From Methanococcoides sp. EBM-47 (GTDB taxonomy: Archaea; Halobacteriota; Methanosarcinia; Methanosarcinales; Methanosarcinaceae): a stretch of DNA of 64,000 bases. Both the position numbers and the translations under genes were made by a program. Below, in pieces: positions 52,628 through 62,184 of the stretch. Position 1 is the first letter of the stretch, and each line of letters opens with the position of its first letter. Location: NCBI GenBank assembly GCA_001896725.1, contig MPPA01000001.1, forward strand, positions 179,285-243,284, written 5' to 3'. The notes beneath the pieces were generated by a model. The model worked only from the letters and a program-made list of their open reading frames with translations, ran no database searches and was not told the DNA's origin.

Positions 52628-54504
52628 AGCGTAGAAACATCCCCGGGGTCCATACCGAGCTCCTTGGCCCGGAGCACACGTCTCATGATCTTACCACTGC
52701 GGGTCTTCGGGAGCGATTCCACAAATTCGACCTCTGATGGCATAGCAATGGGACCTAGGCTCATCCTTACATGATAGATCAGTTCTGATCTAAGTTTGTC
52801 GCTGGGAGAATAGCCTTTTCTCAGGATGATAAAGGCTTTTATTATTTCACCCTTCAGAGGGTCTGGCTTGCCGATGACAGCAGCCTCTGCCACAGCCTCA
52901 TTGGACACAAGGGCACTTTCCACTTCAGCGCTTCCAATGTTATGGCCTGCAACTATGAGCACATCATCAGACCGACCCAGGATCATGATATAACCGTCAT
53001 CATCCTTTACTGCCAAATCCCCTGCAGTATAGTACTTACCGATAGTGCTCCAGTATTGCCGGTAGCGCTCCTCATTATTACGCACAGTCCTCATCATGGA
53101 AGGCCAAGGCTCTTTGATAACAAGGAAACCGCCCTTCCCTGGAGGTACAGGGTCCCCATTATTATCCACCACATCAGCAACTACACCTGGCAGAGGTTTT
53201 CCCACAAAACCCGGTTTCATGGGCTGTCCAGCCAATGTGGTGATCATATGCATACCAGTCTCTGTCTGCCACCAGGTATCCAATATAGGACAGCGCTCCT
53301 TGCCTATGACACGATAATACCATTCAAAAGTTTCCGGGTTAAGGGTCTCGCCCACAGAACCCAGTATCCTAAGCGAGCTTAGATCATATTTCCTGGGCCA
53401 GTCCTCACCCATACGCATGAACATCCTGATAGCTGTAGGTGCCGTATAGAATATTGTCACATCGAAATCATCGATGATGTTCCACCAGACCCCAGGGTCA
53501 GGGTAATCTGGAGTTGATTCAGTTATCAGGATAGTACCGCCAGCCAGCAGCGGACCATATATGATGTAACTGTGCCCGGTGATCCAGCCCGGGTCAGCCG
53601 TACACCAGAAAACATCGTTATCCCTCAGATCGAACACATTCTGGGTGGTGTAATATGTACCTACCATATAACCTGCACAGGTATGCACAATACCCTTTGC
53701 AGGACCTGTAGTACCACTGGTGTATAGAATGAACAACGGATCTTCTGCATCCATCACCTCGGCTTCGCATTCTGATACATCCTTAAGCACATCATAGTAA
53801 TCTACCTCTATTTCAGAATACAGCTCCATTGGAGGTTTCGTCCTGCGCAGCACTACGATCTTATCCACACTGGGAGCATTCACCACAGCCTCCTCAACTA
53901 TAGCTTTCAGTTCCACGCGCTTTCCACGTCTAATGGTGGCATCAGCTGTTACAACGATCTTTGCAGCAGAATCCCTTATACGAGAATTAAGGGCCCGAGT
54001 TCCAAAACCTGCGAACACTATGCTGTGTATCGCGCCTATGCGGGCACAGGCAAGGGCCACGATGATCTGCTCTGGTACCAGAGGCATGTAGATGCATACA
54101 GCATCGCCTTTCTTCACACCAAGTGATTTCAGACCAGCGGCAAACCTCATGACCTCACGATGTAATTGCCTATACGTAAGAATTTTTTCCTCGCCACCCT
54201 CACCAACCCAAATAAGGGCCACCTTGTTCTTTTTACCGCTTTGTACATGCCTATCAAGACAATTCTGGGTGATGTTGAGCTTTGAGTTTATGAACCAGCG
54301 TGCATGGGGATGGTCCCATTCACATATTTTATCCCACTTATTAATCCACGTAAGCTCTTCCGCTACCTTCTCCCAATAGGCTTCCGGATCCTTTAGAAAC
54401 TCATTGTAAGCCAGCTCATAATCTCCCATCCTCATATGCTCCCTGAGGGAGGGATCTGGGAAAAAGGTTTTTCCTTCAAGTTTAACATCGAATTTTTCCG
54501 TCAT
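52618..54504 (-). CDS. acs: Acetyl-CoA synthetase (AMP-forming)
   Basis: This enzyme makes acetyl-CoA from acetate, ATP and CoA. The 628-residue protein has the acyl-adenylate signature YTSGTTGPAKGIVHT, the YTAGDLAVKDDDGYIMILGRSDDVL hinge region and a C-terminal lysine in SGKIMRRVLR that is acetylated in relatives. It would support acetate assimilation; acetate-using methanogens have this enzyme (Methanothrix) or AckA-Pta (Methanosarcina). GGTGA precedes the ATG. A long inverted repeat lies 65-93 bases upstream. Confidence 0.96.
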   Translation of the reverse strand: MTEKFDVKLEGKTFFPDPSLREHMRMGDYELAYNEFLKDPEAYWEKVAEELTWINKWDKICEWDHPHARWFINSKLNITQNCLDRHVQSGKKNKVALIWVGEGGEEKILTYRQLHREVMRFAAGLKSLGVKKGDAVCIYMPLVPEQIIVALACARIGAIHSIVFAGFGTRALNSRIRDSAAKIVVTADATIRRGKRVELKAIVEEAVVNAPSVDKIVVLRRTKPPMELYSEIEVDYYDVLKDVSECEAEVMDAEDPLFILYTSGTTGPAKGIVHTCAGYMVGTYYTTQNVFDLRDNDVFWCTADPGWITGHSYIIYGPLLAGGTILITESTPDYPDPGVWWNIIDDFDVTIFYTAPTAIRMFMRMGEDWPRKYDLSSLRILGSVGETLNPETFEWYYRVIGKERCPILDTWWQTETGMHMITTLAGQPMKPGFVGKPLPGVVADVVDNNGDPVPPGKGGFLVIKEPWPSMMRTVRNNEERYRQYWSTIGKYYTAGDLAVKDDDGYIMILGRSDDVLIVAGHNIGSAEVESALVSNEAVAEAAVIGKPDPLKGEIIKAFIILRKGYSPSDKLRSELIYHVRMSLGPIAMPSEVEFVESLPKTRSGKIMRRVLRAKELGMDPGDVSTLEE

Positions 54505-54568
54505 GAATTCACCTGGTTCAACGTATCTTATCTATTCATTGCAGCCACAAGCAGGGATACCATTCCAC

Positions 54569-54597
54569 CTTGAACTTAAAATCCACATAAGTTCAAG
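54569..54597. promoter_or_regulatory. Perfect 10-bp inverted repeat upstream of acs
   Basis: CTTGAACTTA (54569-54578) and TAAGTTCAAG (54588-54597) are perfect inverted arms with a 9-base spacer, about 65-93 bases before the acs start codon. The position fits an operator just upstream of the core promoter or a hairpin in the leader. The arms are too long to be expected by chance in so short a region. Confidence 0.5.
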
Positions 54598-54780
54598 CAC
54601 ATATGGGACTTTGAAGGCAAGCTGGTAGGAAGAGTGTGCCAGGTATCCGTCATAATTAATCATGTATGAACTGAAGAATAATATAAATCTGTTGTGGCCA
54701 CAAATAAAATCAAATCAATGTGACTGAAAATAAGAAGTTCTAAAAAAGAAAAGGAAATCCAGATTTGAATTTGGAAAAAA

Positions 54781-55131
54781 TCAGGAGGATAAAGCCAATA
54801 TAGCTTCTGCTAGATCACCATTAGCTTGTTCTAATGCCTGCCTTGCCTCTGCTTCAGAAGCTCCTGTCTGCTCAGCTACAAGCCTCACATCATCATCCGG
54901 GATCTCCAGTTTACGTGGTATTCTTTCCGGTGTGCCTACAATCTGGTAGGTATCAGATCCCTGAGCATTCATAACTGTAACATTGGCATCATTAAAGACT
55001 ATATCCACCTCGGGAGTTCTGATGATCACCTGCTCTACATTGGATATCTCTTCAATACTGATACCCATCTGCTTCATCATCTGTTTCATTTTAGCAGGGT
55101 TCATCCCTCTACCGCCTACACCTGGAAACAC
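54781..55131 (-). CDS. nac: Nascent polypeptide-associated complex protein
   Basis: Archaeal NAC is a homodimer that binds nascent chains at the ribosome exit. The 116-residue protein starts MFPGVGGRGMNPAKMKQMMKQ, has the NAC beta-barrel (VEQVIIRTPEVDIVFNDANV) and ends with a UBA domain (VRLVAEQTGASEAEARQALEQ). The start codon is GTG at 55131, with GAGGTGG five bases upstream. It follows the HesB-type gene after 35 bases on the same strand. Confidence 0.96.
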   Translation of the reverse strand: MFPGVGGRGMNPAKMKQMMKQMGISIEEISNVEQVIIRTPEVDIVFNDANVTVMNAQGSDTYQIVGTPERIPRKLEIPDDDVRLVAEQTGASEAEARQALEQANGDLAEAILALSS

Positions 55132-55166
55132 ATGACCACCTCAGAAATGATCAATATAGAAAAAAG

Positions 55167-55499
55167 TTAATGGCACCCGCCGCCACATGGACCGCAGCTA
55201 CCGGTTGTCTTTGGATTGTCAATGATAAAGCCGCTGCCGTTTGAACCATCAACAAAGTCTATAGTTGCTTCTGATAATCCATCTACATCGTTCTTGTTCA
55301 TAACGATCTTAATACCCTGGCTGTCCACAGTAATATCGTCTTCCCCAAATTCATTATCAAGGGACATGCCATATTGCACACCGCAGCAGCTCATGCCTGC
55401 AACGAATACTCTAAGGGCATGGTCTGTCTTATTCTCAGATTCAAGTAGTGACTTGATCTCTGATGCCGCCTTTACCGTTATATCTACCATGTCTTTCAC
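55167..55499 (-). CDS. HesB/IscA-type iron-sulfur protein
   Basis: A 110-residue A-type iron-sulfur carrier. The conserved cysteines are in FVAGMSCCGVQYGMSL, which differs from the classical GCSG spacing, and in the C-terminal GSCGPCGGGCH. The middle has the conserved IDFVDGSNGSGFIIDNP. It probably holds a cluster or iron for transfer. The doubled cysteine and the CxxCxxxC tail are typical of archaeal/anaerobic members. It precedes nac in what may be a two-gene unit. Confidence 0.88.
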   Translation of the reverse strand: MKDMVDITVKAASEIKSLLESENKTDHALRVFVAGMSCCGVQYGMSLDNEFGEDDITVDSQGIKIVMNKNDVDGLSEATIDFVDGSNGSGFIIDNPKTTGSCGPCGGGCH

Positions 55500-55603
55500 T
55501 CTTCATATATCTAATTACTATCAGTACCTAGGGACTAAACAGTTATACCCTTATATGTAGTTTTGGTATAAAAAGATATTCGTATGAATACGAACATTTA
55601 TGC

Positions 55604-56689
55604 CTACATAAACTCTACATCATCATCTACAGGGTGAGTAAGCACTTCACCGGTATGGGCGTTCAGCTCTACAGAATTACGAGGACCTTTGATCTCCCAT
55701 ATAGGCATATAGACCAGGTCAATCACCAAGTTTATATCCTCAACAGCGGGCTTGAACCTTTTGTGTTCCGATATAATGGCTTCACCCTTAGTATCATCGA
55801 AACGAAGGTCTTTTGTATGCTCATCTATCAGCATATCGAGGATTGAATCCCTGGCCTGTGTATGGGTTATGATCTGAGCCTTAAGCTCGTAATCATTATC
55901 TGGAAGTTCCAACGTATCGCTCACCTCACTGACAGCAATGTTGCTGATATTGCCGTTCAATGCATTAAGATAGCTCACACCCTCACCGGAAATATCGATG
56001 ATCTTAGACCTGTATTTCTTTTCTACCTTAAGGGAATAAGAATACCTCCAAAAAGGAACAAGCTTAAGAACAACAGCCTGGACAGTTTGTACATGTGGTT
56101 TTCCCATTGCAGCAGCACGGTCCCTGGTAAGCTTCAGAGGAGCAGCATGAAGTTCCAGATGCACTGGACCGATGGTATTTTCAGGAACTATAGTTTGATC
56201 CAAATAAGATGCAGATATTGCAGAATTGTGTGAAGGAGAAGCATTCTCCCTGAGCGGTACGTCCATTCCTTTGAAAATCTCAGATAATCGACCAGATTCG
56301 GAACTTTCATTAAAACCGGAATGAACATTGGAATACGCAGAAGGCCTCTGCACAAGCTCAAGTCCACTGGCGGTCCCTTCAATATCCGCAAGCACAGCTC
56401 TGCCGATGTGCATGGCTACTTCATCCCGGTCCCAGATTATAAGCCCAATGTCTTCTCCATAGAGTCTGACATCAGGATTTACATCCGTAGTGGAAACATA
56501 AAGGCCGATACCTTCAAGCACCATATCTGCAAAGAATTTAAGATCAGACATGTCCGGATCTGCTCCGAGCTTGATAATGGTCCTATAACCTCCTTTCTCA
56601 GCAACGAGGTCATATCTAGAAGACCCATTAACGCTGTAACCCGCTGATCTGAAAACGTCCCTTAAAATACGCAAAAGCTCTTGCTTCAT
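55604..56689 (-). CDS. Uncharacterised protein with possible nuclease-like N-terminal domain
   Basis: A 361-residue protein that I do not recognise by family. The first 120 residues (RYDLVAEKGGYRTIIKLGAD, then YGEDIGLIIWDRDEVAMHIG) resemble a restriction-endonuclease-like fold of the type found in archaeal DNA-handling proteins. The middle is low-complexity serine-rich (about 115-150), and the C-terminal half is beta-rich with VPFWRYSYSLKVEKKYRSK and a final NAHTGEVLTHP. It lies 57 bases downstream of the KaiC-like gene on the same strand, so the two may act together. Confidence 0.65.
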   Translation of the reverse strand: MKQELLRILRDVFRSAGYSVNGSSRYDLVAEKGGYRTIIKLGADPDMSDLKFFADMVLEGIGLYVSTTDVNPDVRLYGEDIGLIIWDRDEVAMHIGRAVLADIEGTASGLELVQRPSAYSNVHSGFNESSESGRLSEIFKGMDVPLRENASPSHNSAISASYLDQTIVPENTIGPVHLELHAAPLKLTRDRAAAMGKPHVQTVQAVVLKLVPFWRYSYSLKVEKKYRSKIIDISGEGVSYLNALNGNISNIAVSEVSDTLELPDNDYELKAQIITHTQARDSILDMLIDEHTKDLRFDDTKGEAIISEHKRFKPAVEDINLVIDLVYMPIWEIKGPRNSVELNAHTGEVLTHPVDDDVEFM

Positions 56690-56746
56690 AATTTATCAGT
56701 GAAGTAATGATAGATGAACTAAAATATGTTTCTATGATATTATGGA

Positions 56747-57511
56747 TCACAATACCCTTGTCGTTGTTTCAAGTTCAACACCTTTATTGGTGATGATATA
56801 AGATATGGTCCTGTTTGGTACTATCATACCTCGCATTTTCCTAAGTAGGATGGAACGTTCCACTTCGCTTCCACGCTCTTTCATCCTGAACTCTATGACA
56901 CCGTCACATATGTGTTTCATATTGTTCTCGATGATAGGTTCATGCATGCCACTTGTCATCAGAAGTAAATGAACAGCGCCAGTTGCCTTACCCATGGAGG
57001 AGATGATCTCTATGACATTCAATACGTTATTGAGCTCATAGGAACGCAGAAAATAAGAGATAGAATCCACTACGCCTCTATATTTAGTGGTACGGGCCTC
57101 GGTCGCTGTACCCTTGAGCAAGTTAAGTGAATCTGTTCCCTTTTTGAGAAAATCCTTTGCTGAAACATTAGAAACCAGCTGTTTGGGAAGCACATTGTAA
57201 AAACGTGGTGAATATGCATCTATGAAATCAAATTTACCTTCTTCCAAATGCTTTCTGATATCCCAGTTAAAGTAATCCATGCCTGAGACCACTTCTGAGA
57301 TAGGATGTTCAGACGAGAAATAAAAGACATCTTCATGGTTTAAAATTCCCCCATATGCAAACTGATGAGCAAAGACCTCCATGCCCGCTCCGGGTTCTGC
57401 AAGGAGCAAAATAGTTGTCCCGGGTGGAACACCGCCACCTAACTGTACATCGAGACCTGCCACACCAGTGGGGACACGATAACCTCCAGAGCCATCAAAA
57501 CTGTAATCCAT
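56747..57511 (-). CDS. KaiC/RecA-superfamily protein with degenerate Walker A
   Basis: A 254-residue protein of the RecA/KaiC ATPase superfamily: VPTGVAGLDVQLGGGVPPGT at the start, then the region VLLLMTSGMHEP-like near residue 180 and a basic LLRKMRGMIVPNRTI near the end. The Walker A position reads AEPGAGMEVF, lacking the lysine and Ser/Thr of GxxGxGK[ST], so ATP hydrolysis is unlikely although nucleotide binding is possible. A regulatory or structural role is inferred. It is divergent from hisI and followed by the 361-residue gene. Confidence 0.82.
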   Translation of the reverse strand: MDYSFDGSGGYRVPTGVAGLDVQLGGGVPPGTTILLLAEPGAGMEVFAHQFAYGGILNHEDVFYFSSEHPISEVVSGMDYFNWDIRKHLEEGKFDFIDAYSPRFYNVLPKQLVSNVSAKDFLKKGTDSLNLLKGTATEARTTKYRGVVDSISYFLRSYELNNVLNVIEIISSMGKATGAVHLLLMTSGMHEPIIENNMKHICDGVIEFRMKERGSEVERSILLRKMRGMIVPNRTISYIITNKGVELETTTRVL

Positions 57512-57617
57512 TTACTTTCACCCATGAGCGATAGATGCAAATATGTTAGTGCGAACTGTGATGTAACCTTACCAAGTTATGTATGCAGCTATAAATATAA
57601 AAAGCTGGTGGAAAAAA

Positions 57618-57980
57618 ATGATCGAACTTAATGATCTGAAGTATGAAAAAGGCCTGATCCAAGCTATAGCACAGGACGCTGAAACAAAAGATGTTCTCAT
57701 GTGTGCCTATATGAACAAAGAAGCCCTGCAAAAGACCATAGAAACAGGATATGCACATTACTGGAGTCGTAGTCGCCAAAAGCTCTGGAAAAAGGGAGAA
57801 AGCTCAAATCATCTACAAAAAATATTGGAAATGCGTATTGACTGCGATATGGATGCCATCCTTATGCTTGTCGAACAAGAAGGAGGAGCATGCCACACTG
57901 GATACAGATCATGCTTCTATCGTACTATAGAAGGCGAAGTAGTAGGGGATAAAGTGTTCGAACCAGATGAGGTGTACTAG
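57618..57980 (+). CDS. hisI: Phosphoribosyl-AMP cyclohydrolase
   Basis: HisI opens the adenine ring in the third step of histidine synthesis. The 120-residue protein has the magnesium-binding Asp75, Asp77 and Asp79 (DCDMDA) and the zinc cysteines Cys76, Cys92 and Cys99 ([10 protein letters not shown]). It is the single-domain archaeal form, without HisE. The ATG at 57618 is preferred, with CTGGTGG six bases upstream, over the frame start at 57579. Confidence 0.96.
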   Translation: MIELNDLKYEKGLIQAIAQDAETKDVLMCAYMNKEALQKTIETGYAHYWSRSRQKLWKKGESSNHLQKILEMRIDCDMDAILMLVEQEGGACHTGYRSCFYRTIEGEVVGDKVFEPDEVY

Positions 57981-58026
57981 TCTACTTGCAATTGAATTAT
58001 ATAGAGATGATTAGTAATATCTTCTT

Positions 58027-59865
58027 ATGAAGAGAGAGGGTCAAAGCATAACCCGTATTGCCAGTGATACAAGTGCTATAATTGATGGTGCCATATCTTC
58101 GCGGATAAAGAGTGGTGAGTATGCAGGAACCCAGGTGATCGTTCCTGAAGCAGTGGTTGCAGAAATCGAAGCTCAGGCTAACCGTGGTATTGAGATAGGT
58201 TTTAAAGGACTGGAAGAACTGCAAGAGCTACGCAAACTTGCGGCTCAGGGGACCATAGACCTTGTTTTTGCTGGAAGGCGTCCAAATCTTGATGAAGTGA
58301 AACTTGCTGGCGGCGGGGAGGTAGATGCACTAATAAGAGAAACTGCTCAGGAAAATAATGCTCTGTTCGTTACTGCCGATAGAGTACAGTCACAGATTGC
58401 TATGGCAAAAGGGCTAGATGTTGATTTTATAGTACCTCGCTTTATTGGATACGGTCCTCTTAGGATCGAGCAGTTCTTTACAGAGGATACTATGTCAGTA
58501 CATCTGAAAAATGGAGTACCCCCCATGGCTAAAAGGGGAAGTGTATCTGCTGTGGAGTTTGTATGCCTACGGAAAGAGCCATGCACTTATGGAGAACTGA
58601 AACTAATTTCCAGAGAGCTCATAGAGCGTGTCCGCAGTGATCCTGCCTCTTTCATGGAATTGAACTTTAATGGTGCATCAGTGCTACAGATAGGTAATAT
58701 GCGAATAGCCATTGCCAATCAGCCATTCTCGGACGAGATAGAGATCACTGCTGTTAGGCCAGTAGCAAAAGTATCTTTTGACAAATACCGCCTGAGCACA
58801 GTGCTTAAAGAGCGCATTAAAGAACAACGTGGAATTCTTATAGCGGGCCCTCCCGGAGCTGGAAAATCCACATTTGCAGCAGGAATTGCGGTGTACTTAC
58901 ATGAGCTTGGGTATGTGGTTAAGACCATGGAAGCTCCAAGGGACCTCCAGGTGCCAAAGGAGATCACACAATATGCCCCTCTGGATGGCAGTATGGAAAA
59001 AACGGCTGATATCCTCCTGCTGGTCAGACCTGATTATACGATATATGATGAAGTGAGAAAGAGCAGCGATTTTCACATATTTGCCGATATGAGACTAGCA
59101 GGTGTGGGTATGATAGGTGTTGTACATGCCAATAGAGCCGTAGATGCCATACAAAGACTCATTGGCCGAGTAGAACTGGGAGTTATACCTCAGGTAGTCG
59201 ATACAGTGATCTTCATCAACAAAGGTGAGATATCTAAAGTACAGGTACTGGAATTTACCGTGAAGGTCCCTTCCGGAATGACCGAAGCTGATCTGGCAAG
59301 GCCTGTGATCATAGTAACTGATCTGGAAAGTGGGAGAACAGAGTATGAGATCTATACTTATGGAGACCAGGTAGTGGTGATGCCTGTTGGCCTTGAAGTA
59401 AAGAAACCTTCCTGGAAACTCGCAGAAGGCGAAGTGAAGGAAGTGATAGAACGATATGCTACAGGGCCTGTTCAGGTAGAAATGGTCTCAGACCATAAGG
59501 CTTTCGTACAAGTTCTTGAAAATGACCTGCCGAGGGTCATTGGAAAAGGTGGAAATGTGATCAATAACATCGAAAGCATTCTGGGTATCCATATAGATGT
59601 GCGCAAGTTCGAATCAGGAGATATGAAAGAAAAACCCTCCCAGAAGGAGTTTCGTCCTATCATCGAGAAAACTAAAAAACACGTGATACTTAATATTCCC
59701 GAACTTGTGACCCATGATGTTGAGGTCTACGCAGGAAATGAGTTCCTGTTCAGTGCCACCGTGGGTCGCCATGGAGATATTAAAGTAAGAAAAGATTCAA
59801 CTGTTGCAGCTGACATCCTTTCAGCAATAGAGGAAGGAGAACTGGTAACTGTCAGACCTCTTTGA
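58027..59865 (+). CDS. PIN-ATPase-KH domain protein
   Basis: A 612-residue protein with three domains. The first is a PIN nuclease-like domain (residues 10-140; SDTSAIIDGAI, later VDALIRETA and VTADRVQSQ). The second is a PilT/VirB11-type ATPase with Walker A AGPPGAGKSTFAAG near residue 278, then TIYDEVRK and MIGVVHANRAVDAIQR. The third is a KH domain around residue 500 with VIGKGGNVINNIE. This architecture is archaeal and suggests an RNA-processing or ribosome-associated ATPase; its role is unproven. It follows hisI after 46 bases. Confidence 0.92.
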   Translation: MKREGQSITRIASDTSAIIDGAISSRIKSGEYAGTQVIVPEAVVAEIEAQANRGIEIGFKGLEELQELRKLAAQGTIDLVFAGRRPNLDEVKLAGGGEVDALIRETAQENNALFVTADRVQSQIAMAKGLDVDFIVPRFIGYGPLRIEQFFTEDTMSVHLKNGVPPMAKRGSVSAVEFVCLRKEPCTYGELKLISRELIERVRSDPASFMELNFNGASVLQIGNMRIAIANQPFSDEIEITAVRPVAKVSFDKYRLSTVLKERIKEQRGILIAGPPGAGKSTFAAGIAVYLHELGYVVKTMEAPRDLQVPKEITQYAPLDGSMEKTADILLLVRPDYTIYDEVRKSSDFHIFADMRLAGVGMIGVVHANRAVDAIQRLIGRVELGVIPQVVDTVIFINKGEISKVQVLEFTVKVPSGMTEADLARPVIIVTDLESGRTEYEIYTYGDQVVVMPVGLEVKKPSWKLAEGEVKEVIERYATGPVQVEMVSDHKAFVQVLENDLPRVIGKGGNVINNIESILGIHIDVRKFESGDMKEKPSQKEFRPIIEKTKKHVILNIPELVTHDVEVYAGNEFLFSATVGRHGDIKVRKDSTVAADILSAIEEGELVTVRPL

Positions 59866-59981
59866 TCATCTCTTAAGAATACCTACCAAAATGATCCTAT
59901 TTCTATTATTTGAATGTCCCAGTGGAATTACAGATTCCTTTTTCGATGAGTTTAAAAGTAAAAGGAGCATATAGATGCCCG

Positions 59982-60878
59982 ATGGTGTCCACTTTTAGCG
60001 AAAAGCTTCAATCTCATAGATCCATTATCACTACAGAGATCACACCTCCAAAAGGTGTTGAGACCTCATCTTTCCTATCAGATGCGAAAAAATTAAAGCA
60101 TTGCGTGGATGCTTTCAACGTGACTGATAACCAGCGTGCTGTCATGCGTATGAGCCCTTTGGCCGTTGGAAAGCTGTTAAAGGATGCAGGGCATGAAACG
60201 ATCCTACAGATCACATGCAGGGACCGCAACAGGCTGGCCCTGCAATCGGACCTGCTTGGAGCATGGGCCTTAGGAATAAAGAATATATGTGTTATGACAG
60301 GGGACCATACCACTAAAGGAGATCATCCTGGTGCAAAACCTGTATTTGATCTTGATTCAGTACAATTGCTGGAAGTTGTTAGAAAACTGAAAGAAGGATA
60401 TGACCTTTCTGGGAACTGCCTGGAGCAGCCTCCTGATTTTGTAGTGGGTGCTGTATCAAATACTGATCCCACACAACCTATGCAGCATATCAAGCTCCGA
60501 AAGAAGGTAAGCATGGGCCTGGACTTTATTCAGACCCAGGCAGTGTATGATACAGAAGAGTTTGCATGCTTTCTGGAAAAGATAAATGATATTGATGTAC
60601 CCATCATAGCCGGGGTCATCCCGCTTAGATCTGCAAAGATGGCAAAGTTCATGAATACCCATATTCCAGGGATAAGAATTCCTGATGAGCTCATTTCCAG
60701 AATGGAGCACGCGGAAGAACCTCTTCAAGAAGGGATCGAGATAGCTGCACAGCTCATCCGAGAACTGAAAAACATGTGCAAAGGCATTCATTTGATGCCT
60801 GTTGGGCAGCACACACATACAAAAGAACTACTAAAGATATCAGGATCGATATCAGGAAGACAATATAATGGACAATGA
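59982..60878 (+). CDS. metF: Methylenetetrahydrofolate reductase-like protein
   Basis: A TIM-barrel flavoprotein of about 298 residues of the MetF family. The catalytic region shows TTEITPPKG with the conserved glutamate, then DAFNVTDNQRAVMRM and LQITCRDRNRLALQSDLLGA. A further segment is CVMTGDHTTKGDHPGAKPV. Methanosarcinaceae use tetrahydrofolate for biosynthesis beside their methanopterin pathway, so folate is the likely cofactor. The ATG at 59982 (MVSTFSEKL) is my choice, with longer frames to 59910 possible. It overlaps cofE by 11 bases. The short MetF lacks the regulatory domain seen in eukaryotes. Confidence 0.9.
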   Translation: MVSTFSEKLQSHRSIITTEITPPKGVETSSFLSDAKKLKHCVDAFNVTDNQRAVMRMSPLAVGKLLKDAGHETILQITCRDRNRLALQSDLLGAWALGIKNICVMTGDHTTKGDHPGAKPVFDLDSVQLLEVVRKLKEGYDLSGNCLEQPPDFVVGAVSNTDPTQPMQHIKLRKKVSMGLDFIQTQAVYDTEEFACFLEKINDIDVPIIAGVIPLRSAKMAKFMNTHIPGIRIPDELISRMEHAEEPLQEGIEIAAQLIRELKNMCKGIHLMPVGQHTHTKELLKISGSISGRQYNGQ

Positions 60879-61668
60879 ACACGAACCTTCACATGATAAG
60901 GGACAAATACAGTTGTTAGGCATCAGAACACCGATCATAAGACCCGGGAATGATATGGTCAAGATACTTGTAGAATCCCTAAAAGAACAGAAAATACAGT
61001 TGCAAAACGGTGATGTCATCGTGCTGGCAGAATCTGCTGTAGCTACCGCTGAAGGACGTGTGGTGTGTTTAGCTGATATTGAACCCACAGCAGAAGCCTA
61101 TGATCTTGCCCAAAGGTACCAGCTTGGTCCCAGAGAGATGCAGCTAATAATAGAAGAATGTGACGAGATAGTCGGAGGTGTTCCAGGAGCAGCATTGACC
61201 ATTACCAGAGGGACGCTTTCGCCGAATGCTGGAATAGATAGCTCGAATGCGCCTGATGGATGCGTAGTGCTTTTGCCTAAGGACCCACAAAAAAGTGCAG
61301 CTTTCATAAGAGAAGGGCTTGAAAAAGCCTGTTCATGTCATATAGGAGTTATTATAGGTGATAGTCGTACCCAGCCTTTAAGACTTGGATGTGTGGGCAT
61401 AGCACTTGGAACTTCTGGATTAGAACCCGTAGAAGATGCAAGGGGGACACTTGATCTGTTCGGAAGAGAATTGAAGATAACCCGCAAAGCAGTTGCCGAC
61501 AATATGGCATCCACTGCGCAACTGATGATGGGAGAAGCAGGAGAGGGTATACCTGCCGTAATTATAAGAGGAGCACCTGTGAAAGTGATTGAAGGTTCCA
61601 TAGCTATGCCATTGTTTTCAAGGGAAGAGTGTATGTATTACAGTAATATAAGCAGGGACAGAAAATGA
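60868..61668 (+). CDS. cofE: Coenzyme F420:L-glutamate ligase
   Basis: CofE adds glutamate residues to F420-0, finishing the hydride carrier used in methanogenesis. The 266-residue protein has the family patterns GDVIVLAESAVATAEGR, GVIIGDSRTQPLRLGCVGIA, and DLFGRELKITRKAVADNMAS. The length matches other archaeal CofE. AGGAAG lies seven bases upstream of the ATG, inside the end of the metF-like gene, implying co-translation. No other cof gene is in the window. Confidence 0.95.
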   Translation: MDNEHEPSHDKGQIQLLGIRTPIIRPGNDMVKILVESLKEQKIQLQNGDVIVLAESAVATAEGRVVCLADIEPTAEAYDLAQRYQLGPREMQLIIEECDEIVGGVPGAALTITRGTLSPNAGIDSSNAPDGCVVLLPKDPQKSAAFIREGLEKACSCHIGVIIGDSRTQPLRLGCVGIALGTSGLEPVEDARGTLDLFGRELKITRKAVADNMASTAQLMMGEAGEGIPAVIIRGAPVKVIEGSIAMPLFSREECMYYSNISRDRK

Positions 61669-62007
61669 TCTTCTCATCAATGCATGGTACTGGTATTCGA
61701 GTATAGTGTCACGGATGAGAAGCATTTTCCTGTGTAAGTTCGTTCTAAAGGAAATGGTCACAGTAAAAATGAAGGGGGAGCCACTACCCTTTTAAGAAAA
61801 GTGCTTATGGACACTATTATCTTTCACAGTAAAGACGGGTGTTCAATGCATGGATCAATGATCCTCATAGGCAGTTGAATGTATCGTTCATCCCTGGACA
61901 GTACTTGGTTGTTAATGAAATAGATCATTGATTTATATAAGGAAAATTGCAAAGAACAGATGGGAATAAAATAAGGAATAAATAATGTAAAGGATAGAAG
62001 TATATCC
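61669..62007. other. Intergenic stretch without a recognised gene
   Basis: About 340 bases between cofE and the small MM0924-like gene. AAGGG and CCCTT around 61777-61796 with following T residues could form a terminator-like hairpin for cofE. No gene or RNA was supported. Confidence 0.4.
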
Positions 62008-62184
62008 TTACTTGGCCCAGATAGCAATGATCTTATCAATGGCTATATGGGTGAACTTGTCCTCTTTGATGAGGGTCAGAACACCATCAGCGCATGCTTC
62101 GACCATTCCTTGGAAGGTATCTGGTCCGCCACAATATACATCCACGTCTTTTTGCAAGTAATGTTCAACTATGAAAGATTGCAT
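62008..62184 (-). CDS. MM0924-family small protein
   Basis: A 58-residue protein too short to appear in many gene calls. It starts MQSFIVEHYLQKDVDVY, continues CGGPDTFQGMVEACADGVL and ends THIAIDKIIAIWAK. It resembles the small MM0924 proteins of Methanosarcina and looks like a single small beta-barrel of the Sm/OB size, but no function is known. GGAGGT lies five to six bases upstream of the ATG. A palindrome (TATGCT and AGCATA, 62212-62229) stands about 28 bases upstream, close to the promoter. Confidence 0.82.
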   Translation of the reverse strand: MQSFIVEHYLQKDVDVYCGGPDTFQGMVEACADGVLTLIKEDKFTHIAIDKIIAIWAK

